A stretch of DNA of 64,000 bases. It comes from Labrys sp. WJW (GTDB taxonomy: Bacteria; Pseudomonadota; Alphaproteobacteria; Rhizobiales; Labraceae). The notes under the pieces were generated by a model, which made no database searches, was not told where the DNA came from, and saw only the letters and a list, made by a program, of their open reading frames with translations. Of this stretch, positions 18,041 to 26,028 are shown one piece after another. The stretch lies in assembly GCF_001676615.1 (NCBI RefSeq), contig NZ_LYXZ01000040.1:1-64000 (forward strand). The letters run 5' to 3'. Positions within the stretch are counted from its first letter, which is position 1; each line of letters opens with the position of its first letter. The translations under genes were made by a program, and so were the position numbers.

Positions 18041-18103
18041 CAAGGCGTGCTCTCATCGCAAAGCAAGCCCACGGACGACGCCCCCGCGCTCCCGGGCCCG
18101 CCC

Positions 18104-19417
18104 TCAATGCACGTGGCTTGCCGTCTTCGCCTGGCGCGGCACCGGATCGGCGGAGAGCAGCGGCGCCACGATGATGTCGGCCAGCCTTTCGGCATCGCCG
18201 CTGAAACCGTGGCCGCCGGCCTCGCGCAGGATGGCGAAATCCGGGCGCGCCTTGGCCAGGGCCGGACAGGCCAAGGCGGCCATGCGGTCCTCCTGGCCGT
18301 AGATGCACTGGACATTGGGCGCGTCGATGCGCGCCGCCTCGGGCAGGAGCGCGATCTCGTTGGGATAGTCGTCGTCGCTGAGTTCCACCCGCATGTCGGT
18401 CGCCGGCGCGATCGATAAGAGGGAGACCACCGCGACGATGCGCTTGATGCGCAGGGGCAGGCGGTTATAGACCAGCGGCAGGGCGTCGCCGCCGAAGGAA
18501 TAGCCGACCAGGGCCACCCGATCGACCGGCCAGGCGGCGCGGTAATGCTTGATGATGCGCTTGAGATCGGTGGCGACCTCGCCCGGATCGCGCTTGGCCC
18601 AGAAATAGCGCCTGGAATCGATGGTGACCACGCCGACCCCGCGCCGGGTCAGGGCCGTGGCCAGATCGACGTTGAGCTGGCCCATGCCGCCATCCCCCGT
18701 CAGCACCACGGCGAGCCGATGGGCCGGCTCGGCGGGTTCGGAGACGTAGAGCGGCAGGTCGGAGAGCTCGTCCGGGCCATGCGGGCCGGCATCCTTGCCG
18801 AGGGCCTCGGCCGCCTCTTCGGCGGCGCTCTCGTCGCCATCCTCGATTTCCCGCAGCGCCATGAAACTGGCGGTGGTCGCCGCCGAGACGTCGGCGCTGG
18901 CCAGGGCGGCCTTGTCGATGGCGCAGGCCGAGATCGTATCGGGCCTCATCGTGGTGGTGTGGACGGCGATCACCCCGGCGATGCGATGGCTGTCGGCCTG
19001 CAGTGCGAGCGACCGCGCGGCGTCGCGGCCGAGGCCGGCGCCGGCCAGCACAGGCGTGACATAGGGCGCGATCGCCTGCTCGCGCTCGATGCGCAGCGTG
19101 GTGTCCTCGATATGGCCGGCGAGTTCGGGGCAGGTCATGCGGCGGTGGCCGCCGGCGGTGCGCCTAGCCGTCGGCCAGTTGAGGCCGATCACCAAATCGC
19201 CGCGCTGGCGGAATTCGCTGGCGAGGGTGTCCTCGTCGCGGCCGAAGCCGTCGGCGTCGGACAACAGCACGATGACGTTGGCCGGCTTGTCGGCGGGCTT
19301 GTAGAGCTTGACGTCGTCGAAGATCGCGTCCTCGACGTCCTGCGGGGCGGCGGCCTGCGCGGCAGCCGGCAGTTGCGCGAGGATCATCAGGGCGGACAGG
19401 GCAAGGAACAAACGCAT
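18104..19417 (-). CDS. Second AcvB/VirJ-family periplasmic hydrolase
   Basis: A 437-residue paralogue of the acvB product at 10969. It has a signal peptide (about 1-23, ending AQAAA), an N-terminal domain opening with VIVLLSDADGFG, and a C-terminal alpha/beta-hydrolase with TGDGGMG at 240-246, Ser307 in LVGYSFGGD, CIYGQED near 390 and GGHGF before the C-terminus. Asp and His of a catalytic triad are therefore both plausible. Sequence identity to AcvB looks moderate, so the substrate (lysyl-PG or another aminoacyl lipid) is open. It is read after the DMT transporter gene on the same strand with a hairpin repeat between them. No virB/virD genes accompany it, so a VirJ role in type IV secretion is unlikely. 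Confidence 0.85.
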   Translation of the reverse strand: MRLFLALSALMILAQLPAAAQAAAPQDVEDAIFDDVKLYKPADKPANVIVLLSDADGFGRDEDTLASEFRQRGDLVIGLNWPTARRTAGGHRRMTCPELAGHIEDTTLRIEREQAIAPYVTPVLAGAGLGRDAARSLALQADSHRIAGVIAVHTTTMRPDTISACAIDKAALASADVSAATTASFMALREIEDGDESAAEEAAEALGKDAGPHGPDELSDLPLYVSEPAEPAHRLAVVLTGDGGMGQLNVDLATALTRRGVGVVTIDSRRYFWAKRDPGEVATDLKRIIKHYRAAWPVDRVALVGYSFGGDALPLVYNRLPLRIKRIVAVVSLLSIAPATDMRVELSDDDYPNEIALLPEAARIDAPNVQCIYGQEDRMAALACPALAKARPDFAILREAGGHGFSGDAERLADIIVAPLLSADPVPRQAKTASHVH

Positions 19418-19465
19418 GGATCACCTGAGGGCATGCGACGGCCCACCGCTTCGCATGCACAAGAA

Positions 19466-19512
19466 CATGTCGTCGGTTCTGGATTGCAGTCCGATCCAGA
19501 ACCGACGACATG
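19466..19512. repeat. 19-bp perfect inverted repeat
   Basis: The arms CATGTCGTCGGTTCTGGAT (19466-19484) and its exact complement (19494-19512) surround a 9-bp loop. It lies between the DMT transporter and the second acvB gene. The lack of a T-run argues for an extragenic palindrome rather than an ordinary terminator. Confidence 0.8.
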
Positions 19513-19573
19513 CCCTGAGGTAAACTATGCCCGGCTCGATGTGCTGTCGAGTCCGCGATTGGGCGTAGGCCCA

Positions 19574-20491
19574 TCACTTCATGTTGATGCGCGTCATCAC
19601 CACGGCGGCCAGGATCAGCACGCCGCCGACAAGCTGGTCGAGGCTCAGCGCCTCGCCGAAGACGAAATAGGCGATGATGGCCGACAGCACCGGGTGCGAG
19701 AGCAGGATGATCGCCACCACGCCGGCGGGCAGCCGGCCGATGCCGACCGCGCTCAGCCCCTGGCCGAGCACCTGGCAGATCAGGCCGAGGCCGATCACCA
19801 CGGCCCAGCCCTGCGGCGACTGCGGCAGGAAGGGGCCGCCCTCGACCAGCACGATGGCGATGAGACCGATTGACGCGACCACGGTGGAGACCAGCGAGGC
19901 GTCGGCAGCCAGGCGGGTGTTGCGCGCCACGCGCAGCGCCACGAGATAGAAGGCATAGGCGAGCGCCGCGCCGAGGGCCAGCAGATCGCCCCTGCCCATG
20001 GTGAGGCCGGTGCGATGGGCGCCGCTGGTGATGGCCACGCCGACCAGGGCGATGGCCAGAGCCCCCAGCACCGCCGGGCGGATGCGGTCGCGCAGCAGCA
20101 CGAAGCCGGCGACCACCGAGGCCACCGGCGCCAGGTTCGAGATGAAGCTGGCATTGGCCACCGAGGTCAGCGGCAGGGCGGCATGGTAGAAGGCGAGATC
20201 GGCGGCAAAGGCGACGCCCGCGAGGCTGGCCGCCAGCAGGCCCGGCCGGGTCAGCAAGGACGCCATGCTGCCGCGCCCGGCCCGCCGCCGCTCGGCCTCG
20301 GCCCAGACGAACAGCACCGGCAGCGAGAATACCAGCCGCCAGAAGGCGGCGGCGGCCGGCGCGACATCGGCGAAGCGGATCAGGATGGGCGACCAGGCGA
20401 TCGCCAGGACGGAGGCGATCATGGCGCCCAGGCCCACGGAATCGAGGGCAGGAAGACTGGCCGAACGCGGGGCGGAAGCGATGTCGCTCAT
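19574..20491 (-). CDS. EamA/DMT-superfamily transporter
   Basis: A 305-residue membrane protein with ten predicted helices in two EamA halves (about residues 15-145 and 165-300). It probably exports or takes up a small metabolite; the family covers amino acids, nucleosides and drugs and the substrate cannot be read. Typical segments are SPILIRFADVAPAAAAFWR in the first half and LLSHPVLSAIIAYFVFGE in the last. ATG 20491 (MSDIASAPRS) is chosen because the reading frame upstream runs through a palindromic repeat. The gene is divergent from a LysR regulator, which probably controls it. Confidence 0.87.
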   Translation of the reverse strand: MSDIASAPRSASLPALDSVGLGAMIASVLAIAWSPILIRFADVAPAAAAFWRLVFSLPVLFVWAEAERRRAGRGSMASLLTRPGLLAASLAGVAFAADLAFYHAALPLTSVANASFISNLAPVASVVAGFVLLRDRIRPAVLGALAIALVGVAITSGAHRTGLTMGRGDLLALGAALAYAFYLVALRVARNTRLAADASLVSTVVASIGLIAIVLVEGGPFLPQSPQGWAVVIGLGLICQVLGQGLSAVGIGRLPAGVVAIILLSHPVLSAIIAYFVFGEALSLDQLVGGVLILAAVVMTRINMK

Positions 20492-20560
20492 GACGGACTC
20501 GGAGGGGCTGGTACGCGTATTTGGACTCGTCGATGGATAAACGGATCGAACTGGCTCGAC

Positions 20561-20657
20561 CTTTGTCATTGCCGGGCTTGACCCGGCAATCCACGCCCCT
20601 TTCAGGCCGGGAAGACGGAGCCGCTGGATGCCCGGGTCAGGCCCGGGCATGACAAAG
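20561..20657. repeat. Imperfect palindrome with CTTTGTCAT/ATGACAAAG ends
   Basis: The ends CTTTGTCAT (20561-20569) and ATGACAAAG (20649-20657) are complementary. Inside, TGCCGGGCTTGACCCGGCA and TGCCCGGGTCAGGCCCGGGC form secondary hairpins. This is a common alphaproteobacterial intergenic repeat type. It sits in the divergent gap between the DMT and LysR genes. Confidence 0.8.
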
Positions 20658-20714
20658 GCGGAGCTTCAATTGGTTCCGGCCCATGACTTGCCGCCAGAAT
20701 AAGCCGCGCTTCAC

Positions 20715-20741
20715 ATAAGCGAAAACGAATGTATCTTATGG
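20715..20741. promoter_or_regulatory. Candidate LysR operator
   Basis: CATAAG (20715-20720) and CTTATG (20736-20741) form a dyad 32 bp upstream of the LysR start, and CTTATGG recurs at 20757. The location in the divergent promoter and the AT-containing dyad are usual for an autoregulatory LysR site. No exact T-N11-A box was verified. Confidence 0.35.
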
Positions 20742-20772
20742 CAGGATTTCATTTCCTTATGGATCTACCTCA

Positions 20773-21639
20773 ATGCGCCATTTCGATACCGACAGCCTGG
20801 AAACGCTGGTCACCATCATCGATCGCGGCGGCTTCACCGCCGCCGGCGAGGCGCTCGGCAAGACGCAGGCGGCCGTCAGCGTGATCGTCTCGCGCATGGA
20901 GGCGCGCATCGGCAAGCGCCTGCTGGAACGCTCGCGCAAGGGGGTCACGCCGACCTTCGCCGGCGAGATCCTGATCGGCTATGCCCGCCGCATCCTCAGC
21001 CTGGAGGACGAGGCGCTCGCCGCCATCGGCGGCGACGAGGCCGCCGGCCGGGTGCGCCTTGCGGTGCCAGACGACTTCGTCGACATGATGGTGTCGCCGC
21101 TGATCGGCGCCTTCTCCCGGCGCTTCCCGCGCGTGCAGCTCGAAATGCGCTGCGACCTCTCCTTCCGCCTCGAGCCCATGCTGGAGCGCGGCGAGGTCGA
21201 TCTCGCCATCATCACCCAGGACCCGGCCCATCCGCTCGGCGAAGTGCTGCGCCGCGAGCCGAGGGCCTGGTGCGCCGCGCGCGATCATCGCCCCGAGCTG
21301 ATCGATCCCCTGCCGCTCGCCATGTTCCCGGAAGGCTGCCGCTGCCGGCCCGATGCGCTCGCGGCCCTCGATGCCATGGGCCGGCCCTGGCGCATCGCCT
21401 ATACGTCCAGCCACATGCCCGGCATCCATTCGGCCGTGAATGCCGGCATGGCGGTCACCATTCTCGGCATTTCCTCCATTCCCAAGGAATGGCGCCGCCT
21501 GGGCGAGGAGGAGGGTTTTCCGGAGCTGCCGCATCTCGACATCGCCCTGGTCGTGCCCGCCAATGCCAGCGTCGCCACCAAGCGCTTCGCCACCTTCCTG
21601 CGCGAAACCGTGCTGCAGCAGGAAGCGCTGGCGGCCTAA
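20773..21639 (+). CDS. LysR-family transcriptional regulator
   Basis: A 288-residue DNA-binding regulator. The helix-turn-helix spans about residues 5-62 (TLVTIIDRGGFTAAGEALGK to LLERSRKGVTPT). The effector-binding periplasmic-binding-like domain begins near residue 92 (VRLAVPDDFVD) and extends to the C-terminus. It is transcribed away from the DMT transporter gene, with a candidate dyad operator at 20715-20741, so the transporter is the probable target. The effector is unknown. Length is normal for the family. Confidence 0.9.
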   Translation: MRHFDTDSLETLVTIIDRGGFTAAGEALGKTQAAVSVIVSRMEARIGKRLLERSRKGVTPTFAGEILIGYARRILSLEDEALAAIGGDEAAGRVRLAVPDDFVDMMVSPLIGAFSRRFPRVQLEMRCDLSFRLEPMLERGEVDLAIITQDPAHPLGEVLRREPRAWCAARDHRPELIDPLPLAMFPEGCRCRPDALAALDAMGRPWRIAYTSSHMPGIHSAVNAGMAVTILGISSIPKEWRRLGEEEGFPELPHLDIALVVPANASVATKRFATFLRETVLQQEALAA

Positions 21640-21667
21640 CACCAGCGGTCGCGATGTTTGACTCATG

Positions 21668-21754
21668 CGTCATTGCGAGCGCAGCGAAGCAATCCAGGAG
21701 CCATGGCTACCGCCTGTTCGGGCCGTGGATTGCTTCGCTGCGCTCGCAATGACG
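21668..21754. repeat. 29-bp perfect inverted repeat (CGTCATTGCGAGCG family)
   Basis: The arms 21668-21696 and 21726-21754 are exact reverse complements starting CGTCATTGCGAGCGCAGCG. The spacer is 29 bp. This repeat type, also with the AAGCAATCCA inner end, is found scattered in many proteobacterial genomes. It lies between the convergent LysR and small secreted protein genes. Confidence 0.85.
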
Positions 21755-21812
21755 GTACCTGATCGGTCAATCATCGATACCGTTGGTATAAGCAGTTTCC
21801 CGAGAGAGAAGC

Positions 21813-21860
21813 GTCAATCGGCCAAGAGGTCAAACGGCCAAGACGTCAATCGGCCAGGAC
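21813..21860. repeat. Three tandem 16-bp units spanning a stop codon
   Basis: The units GTCAATCGGCCAAGAG, GTCAAACGGCCAAGAC and GTCAATCGGCCAGGAC follow each other without gaps at 21813, 21829 and 21845. The third unit includes the stop codon and last four codons (VLAD) of the secreted protein gene read on the - strand. The other two are thus extra copies of the gene's 3' end, probably by slippage. Confidence 0.8.
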
Positions 21861-22178
21861 GCGGTCGTTGCGGCAGACATTCACATTCGTGAAGGTTGCC
21901 TCATAGCCGTCGCTGAACCGGACCTTGATGTCGAAGAAGCAGTTGGACCCGCTCATGCTCAGCACCTTCGAGCTCTGCGGGGCGACGGGGGATGCCAGGT
22001 CGGCAGGCTGCCAGGGATCGCTTTCGCCGGCATTGGCAAAGAAGACTTCCTGGATGGAACGGCCCGAATTACGATTGACCACCGTCACCGTCCCATCTGC
22101 AAAAGCCGATGTAGAGAGCGTCAGGCCTACCAGAACGACCGATCCAAAAGCAAAAATTGTCGTATTTATATTTCTCAT
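21846..22178 (-). CDS. Small secreted protein of unknown function
   Basis: A 110-residue exported protein. The signal peptide covers about residues 1-27 (ending SAFA|DG). The mature part has the pattern VVNRNSGRSIQEVFFAN, WQPADLASP, SNCFFDIKVRFSDG and VNVCRNDR. This order is seen in a widespread but unnamed family of small periplasmic proteins with two cysteines, in which a beta-sandwich is likely. ATG 22178 is used because the signal peptide begins there. The gene ends in a 16-bp tandem repeat. Function is not known. Confidence 0.65.
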   Translation of the reverse strand: MRNINTTIFAFGSVVLVGLTLSTSAFADGTVTVVNRNSGRSIQEVFFANAGESDPWQPADLASPVAPQSSKVLSMSGSNCFFDIKVRFSDGYEATFTNVNVCRNDRVLAD

Positions 22179-22518
22179 TTCTTCTACCGCAGCATTGATA
22201 GGGGAATACAATATTAAACTCGACGGTCACTGCCGAATAGACGTTCGGATCAACCTCGACATGACAATGAATCGAAGTCTTTCACCCGCATTCATTCCCG
22301 CTACGGTTACTCCTGCCCCAGAATCATTGTCAAGGCACCCCGATGCACTGAAGCAAAGATGTGTTTAGGCGGGAACACTCCCGGCCTCAATTCTTCGTTT
22401 CGCTACGTTGTCGTGCTTTCCGGCACCGCCGCCTTTCGGCAAAACGAAGGGCGCCATAGGCCTGCCCTGGCGGCCGGCAGGCCCCAATGAACCCGATATC
22501 GCCGGTGCTGTTGCCGCC
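22179..22518. other. Intergenic region, nothing recognised
   Basis: About 340 bp between the start of the small secreted protein gene and the end of the SDR gene on the same strand. It should contain the promoter of the former. No RNA, repeat or terminator was seen. Confidence 0.4.
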
Positions 22519-23130
22519 TCAGGCGCCCAACATGGCGCCATTGATCGCAACGGCGCGGGCAGACAGCAGAAAAGCGACGCTGTCGGCGAGTGCTTCGGCG
22601 TCCTTGCCGATCAGATTGATACGGCCGGCGGCCTTGCTTGCGAAATGGCCGATGACGGCTTCCAGCCCGCCGCGGCATGCCGTCGCCGGCCAGTCATTCC
22701 CCGATTTCGGCGCCACGAGAACGATAGCGCCCGGCGAGGCCAGCACGGGAAGCACGGCCTCGACGGCCTCGACCGCATGGCCGAGATTGAGCGCCAGCTC
22801 GGCCTGCCAGGCCTCCCGTTCCTGCCCCTCGCGCCCCTGCCCTACCGCCATGGTGGCATTGCAGACCAGGCCGTCCAGGCGCCCGAAGATCTCGGTCACG
22901 GCGCCGATGAAGGCGGCCGCCTCGCCCGGCACGGAGAGGTCGCAGGCATAGGCGAGGCAGCGTCCGCCATGGCCTTCGATCACGGCATGGGCCTCGGCCA
23001 GCTCCTGCGCCGAGCGCGCCGCGATCGCCACCGCCGCGCCCTCCGCCGCCAGGCGCTCGGCAATCGCCCGCCCGACGCCCCGCGAAGCACCCGTCAGCGC
23101 GATGACCTTGCCGGCAAGTTCCAGATCCAT
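22519..23130 (-). CDS. SDR-family protein lacking the usual catalytic YxxxK
   Basis: A 203-residue Rossmann-fold protein of the short-chain dehydrogenase/reductase family. The cofactor motif TGASRGVGRAIAERL near residues 13-27 and the CNATMA segment near 90 (the NAG motif changed to NAT) are clear. In the catalytic region the expected Tyr-x-x-x-Lys is replaced: the protein reads WPATACRGGLEAVIGHF with no tyrosine or lysine in place. The C-terminal part is about 40 residues shorter than usual. It may be a non-catalytic or decaying SDR. ATG 23130 has a GGGGG box 5 bp upstream. It follows a palindromic repeat and the hydroxylase gene on the same strand. Confidence 0.75.
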   Translation of the reverse strand: MDLELAGKVIALTGASRGVGRAIAERLAAEGAAVAIAARSAQELAEAHAVIEGHGGRCLAYACDLSVPGEAAAFIGAVTEIFGRLDGLVCNATMAVGQGREGQEREAWQAELALNLGHAVEAVEAVLPVLASPGAIVLVAPKSGNDWPATACRGGLEAVIGHFASKAAGRINLIGKDAEALADSVAFLLSARAVAINGAMLGA

Positions 23131-23176
23131 GCGGCCCCCATTCACAACCGAGCAGCGACAGTATCAGATTGGCGTG

Positions 23177-23232
23177 TGGAGCGCGGACATCTTGTCCGCT
23201 CTTGTAAGGGCGGACAAGATGTCCGCGCTCCA
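23177..23232. repeat. 23-bp perfect inverted repeat (GAGCGCGGAC family)
   Basis: The arms TGGAGCGCGGACATCTTG... at 23177-23199 and the complement at 23210-23232 are exact. The same design with a slightly different core recurs at 38482-38564. It lies between the hydroxylase gene and the SDR gene. Confidence 0.85.
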
Positions 23233-23236
23233 TCCC

Positions 23237-24451
23237 TCACCGCATCAGGCGCGGCACCGTCCCGGTCAGGCCGGTGGCCTCCCGGATGAACAGCCGCTTG
23301 GCCGCCGGGAAGCGCTCCACCAGGCCGAGACCGACATCGCGCACCAGGCGGATGGCGTCGTGGTCGTTGGAGAACAGCCGGTTCAGGCCGTCGGTGGCGA
23401 GGCCCATCGAGACGGTGTCGAAGCGCCGCCAGCGCTGATAGCGCTCCAGCACGTCCGGGCTGCCGATATCCAGCCCGAGAGCCGCCGCATCCACCACGCA
23501 TTCGGCGAGAGCCGCCGCATCACGGATGCCCATATTGAGGCCCTGGCCGGCGATGGGATGGATGATATGGGCGGCATCGCCGACCAGGGCCAGCCGATCG
23601 GCGATGAAACTGCGGGCAATGCGCATCGAGAGCGGGAAGGCGGCGCGCGGCCCGATCACCTTGAGTTCACCGAGCTTGAGGCCGAAGCGGCGCTCCAGTT
23701 CGGCATGGAAGCCGGCATCGTCGAGGCCGAGGATGCGGGTCGCCTCATCCGTCTTCTCGGTCCAAACGAGCGAGGAGCGGCGCCCGGTCAGCGGCAGGAT
23801 GGCGAAGGGACCGGCGGGCAGGAAATGCTCTTCCGCCCGCCCTTCATGGTCGAGTTCATGCTCGACGGTGGTGACGATGCCGGACTGGCCATAGTCCCAG
23901 CCATGCATGGCAATGCCGGCCTGCTCGCGCAGGCGCGAGCGCCCGCCATCGGCCGCCGCCAGCAATTGCGTGGCGATGTCGTCGCCGGAGGGCAGCTCGG
24001 CGGTGATACCGTCCTCGGTCAGCTTGTAGCGGCTGACGGAAGCCCCCTGCCCGCGCAGCTCGATGCCGAGGGCTTCGGCCCGCGCCACCAGGGCATCGAG
24101 CAGCAGCCGGTTCTCGACCATATGGCCGAAGGGCTCGCCCGGCTCGACATCGCCGGCGAAGGACAGGAAGCTCGGCCGGATCGGATCGTCGAGCTTGGAA
24201 TCGGTGATCACCATGTCCAGGATCGGCTGGGCCTCATCGGCCACCGCCTCCCAGACGCCGAGCTTTTCCAGGAAGCGCCGCGCGCCGGTGGCGATGGAGG
24301 ACGAGCGCGGATCACGCGAAGGGCCCTTGCCGAGCATGGGATCGACGATGACGACCGAAAAGCCCGCGCCGAGCTCGGTCTTCAGCGCCAAGGCGAGACC
24401 GAGGCCGGCGAACCCGCCTCCGGCGATGACAAGATCGGCTTTGCTGGCCAT
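23237..24451 (-). CDS. FAD-dependent hydroxylase, UbiH/UbiF/COQ6 family
   Basis: A 404-residue flavoprotein monooxygenase, most likely a ring hydroxylase of ubiquinone synthesis. The dinucleotide motif VIAGGGFAGLGLALAL lies at about 8-23. A central segment DPRSSSIATGARRFLEKLG contains the family's substrate and FAD contact region. The second FAD motif ALVGDAAHIIHPIAGQGLN, followed by GIRDAAALAE, is at about 285-315. ATG 24451 (MASKADLVIAGG) is used; upstream in-frame sequence derives from the intergenic repeat. Divergent from tesB. Which ring position is hydroxylated is not shown. Confidence 0.87.
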   Translation of the reverse strand: MASKADLVIAGGGFAGLGLALALKTELGAGFSVVIVDPMLGKGPSRDPRSSSIATGARRFLEKLGVWEAVADEAQPILDMVITDSKLDDPIRPSFLSFAGDVEPGEPFGHMVENRLLLDALVARAEALGIELRGQGASVSRYKLTEDGITAELPSGDDIATQLLAAADGGRSRLREQAGIAMHGWDYGQSGIVTTVEHELDHEGRAEEHFLPAGPFAILPLTGRRSSLVWTEKTDEATRILGLDDAGFHAELERRFGLKLGELKVIGPRAAFPLSMRIARSFIADRLALVGDAAHIIHPIAGQGLNMGIRDAAALAECVVDAAALGLDIGSPDVLERYQRWRRFDTVSMGLATDGLNRLFSNDHDAIRLVRDVGLGLVERFPAAKRLFIREATGLTGTVPRLMR

Positions 24452-24476
24452 GTCCGAACCCCACGCTTGACTTTCC

Positions 24477-24577
24477 AAAGCGTTTTGCGATTTGACGGAA
24501 TCACCTCGAATCGCAAAGACGCGTCCAACCAAAGAGCTAGAGTAAAGGGCGTTTCTACCAAAACGCGCTTTGCTTTA
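24477..24577 (-). repeat. Dispersed double-hairpin repeat, copy B
   Basis: Same element as copy A in reverse orientation, with the core GAATCGCAAAGACGCGTC. It occupies most of the divergent promoter region between the hydroxylase gene (start 24451) and tesB (start 24617), so promoter elements for one or both may lie inside the repeat. Confidence 0.88.
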
Positions 24578-24616
24578 GGAAGGATCGCTGCTCTGCCTTC
24601 CATCAAGGAAAGCTTC

Positions 24617-25489
24617 ATGTCCGATCCCTTTGCGAATCTCATCTCGATACTCGATCTCGAACAGCTCGAACACAATCTTTACCGCGGCACGAGCCCGCAG
24701 GGTGGCTGGCAGCGCGTTTTCGGCGGCCTGGTGATCAGCCAGGCCCTGGTGGCGGCGACGCGCACCGTCGAGCCCGACCGCCATGTCCATTCCCTGCACG
24801 GCTATTTCCTGCGCCCCGGCGATCCCAGCGTGCCGATCATCTACCAGGTCGACCGGCTGCGCGACGGCAAAAGCTTCACCACCCGCCGCGCCATCGCCAT
24901 CCAGCATGGCCAGCCGATCTTCTCGCTGTCCTGTTCCTACCATCGCCCCGAAGAGGGCTGGCACCACCAGGCGACCATGCCCGACGTGCCCACGCCCGAT
25001 CAATTGCCGAGCATCGCCGAGCTCAAGGACCAGTTCCTCGGCCATCTGCCCAAGGTCGTCCGCGACTATTGGGAGCGCGAGCGCCCGATCGAACTCAGGC
25101 CGGTCGACATGAAGCGCTACACCGCCCGCACGCCCCGGGAGCCCCGGCAATATATCTGGATCCGCGCGGCCCGTAAGCTGCCCGACGACCGGCCTCTGCA
25201 CGAAGCCGTACTGGCCTACACCACCGACATGACCCTGCTCGACACCACGCTCGTCGCCCATGGCAAGAGCGTGTTCGATCCCGACGTGCAGCCCGCGTCG
25301 ATCGACCATGCCATGTGGTTCCATGCCCCGTTCAAGATGGACGAATGGCTGCTCTACGCGCAGGAAAGCCCGTTCACGGGCGGCGCCCGCGGCTTTGCCC
25401 GCGGCGAGATCTGGCAGGAAGGCCGCCTGATCGCCTCGGTGGCCCAGGAAGGCCTGATCCGCAAGCACTGGGGCAAGCCGCCGGGCTGA
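24617..25489 (+). CDS. tesB: Acyl-CoA thioesterase II
   Basis: A 290-residue double-hotdog enzyme that hydrolyses acyl-CoA to free acid and CoA. Motifs include QRVFGGLVISQALVAATRTV in the first hotdog, HSLHGYFLRPGD near residues 57-68, SFTTRRAIAIQHG, and in the second hotdog LAYTTDMTLLDTTL with the catalytic aspartate and SIDHAMWFH. Length fits TesB (about 286 residues). ATG 24617 follows an AAGGAAAG box. It is divergent from the hydroxylase gene across a dispersed repeat. An in-frame open stretch runs far upstream but is antisense to that gene and is not coding. Confidence 0.93.
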   Translation: MSDPFANLISILDLEQLEHNLYRGTSPQGGWQRVFGGLVISQALVAATRTVEPDRHVHSLHGYFLRPGDPSVPIIYQVDRLRDGKSFTTRRAIAIQHGQPIFSLSCSYHRPEEGWHHQATMPDVPTPDQLPSIAELKDQFLGHLPKVVRDYWERERPIELRPVDMKRYTARTPREPRQYIWIRAARKLPDDRPLHEAVLAYTTDMTLLDTTLVAHGKSVFDPDVQPASIDHAMWFHAPFKMDEWLLYAQESPFTGGARGFARGEIWQEGRLIASVAQEGLIRKHWGKPPG

Positions 25490-25523
25490 GACATCACCTC
25501 GAGGGTGTCCGGGTTGGCCAGCC

Positions 25524-25856
25524 CTATTTCGCCGTGAAGAAGGTCAGGAGCACCTTGCCCTTCTCGCCGATCAGGCAGACGAAGCGGTCGGGCCGGCCCG
25601 CCTCCTTCCCTCTCTTGATATAGGCCTCGCCCAGGACGACGGCCCTGACCGGCACGTCGCCGACCTTGGTGTCCGCCGCCGAGACCGCAATGCTCTCCTG
25701 GTCGATGACGAGATCGGCGATGTCGGGCGCCTTCTGCTGGAGCGCCAGCAGGCCGCTTGCCTTGCAGGCCGCCACTTCGGGGGCCTCGGCCGCCCGGGCG
25801 TCGAGCGCCAGCATCATTCCGCCCGCGGCCAGAAGTGAACGCAAAATCATCGCCAT
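25524..25856 (-). CDS. Small secreted protein of unknown function
   Basis: A 110-residue protein with a signal peptide at about 1-23 (MAMILRSLLAAGGMMLALDARA). The mature part contains two cysteines (VAACKASG and RFVCLIGEKG) and ends in KVLLTFFTAK. No family is recognised. The start at 25856 is chosen because it gives a clean signal peptide; upstream in-frame residues come from a repeat element (copy C) located 40 bp away. It is convergent with tesB with only 34 bp between stops. Confidence 0.6.
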   Translation of the reverse strand: MAMILRSLLAAGGMMLALDARAAEAPEVAACKASGLLALQQKAPDIADLVIDQESIAVSAADTKVGDVPVRAVVLGEAYIKRGKEAGRPDRFVCLIGEKGKVLLTFFTAK

Positions 25857-25896
25857 ATGGCCAGTTCCCCACTCTTGCTCCAGCAAAATTGCCCAT

Positions 25897-25997
25897 AGCG
25901 TCTTGCGATTTGACGGAGTCACCAAGAATCGCAAAGACGCGTCGAAACAAAGAGTTAGAGCAAAGAAGCGGCTTCGCTAAAACGCGCTTTGCTCTAG
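25897..25997 (-). repeat. Dispersed double-hairpin repeat, copy C
   Basis: Same element, reverse orientation, with the core GAATCGCAAAGACGCGTC. It lies 40 bp upstream of the small secreted protein gene and just after the DUF167 gene, so it is within a promoter region. Confidence 0.88.
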
Positions 25998-26028
25998 TTA
26001 ACGCAAGGTGAGGGCGTTTGTTCCGCGG

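Noticed and set aside
18104-19417. VirJ of a type IV secretion system
   Set aside because: No vir, trb or tra genes are in the window; an AcvB-like lipid hydrolase role fits better.
19574-20650. Longer N-terminus for the DMT transporter
   Set aside because: The extra 53 residues are translated from a palindromic repeat and lack membrane-protein character.
21813-21860. Short CRISPR-like array
   Set aside because: Units abut without spacers and there are only three, so it is a simple tandem repeat.
23102-24616. In-frame upstream extension of tesB
   Set aside because: It runs antisense to the hydroxylase and through a palindromic repeat. The thioesterase family starts at 24617.
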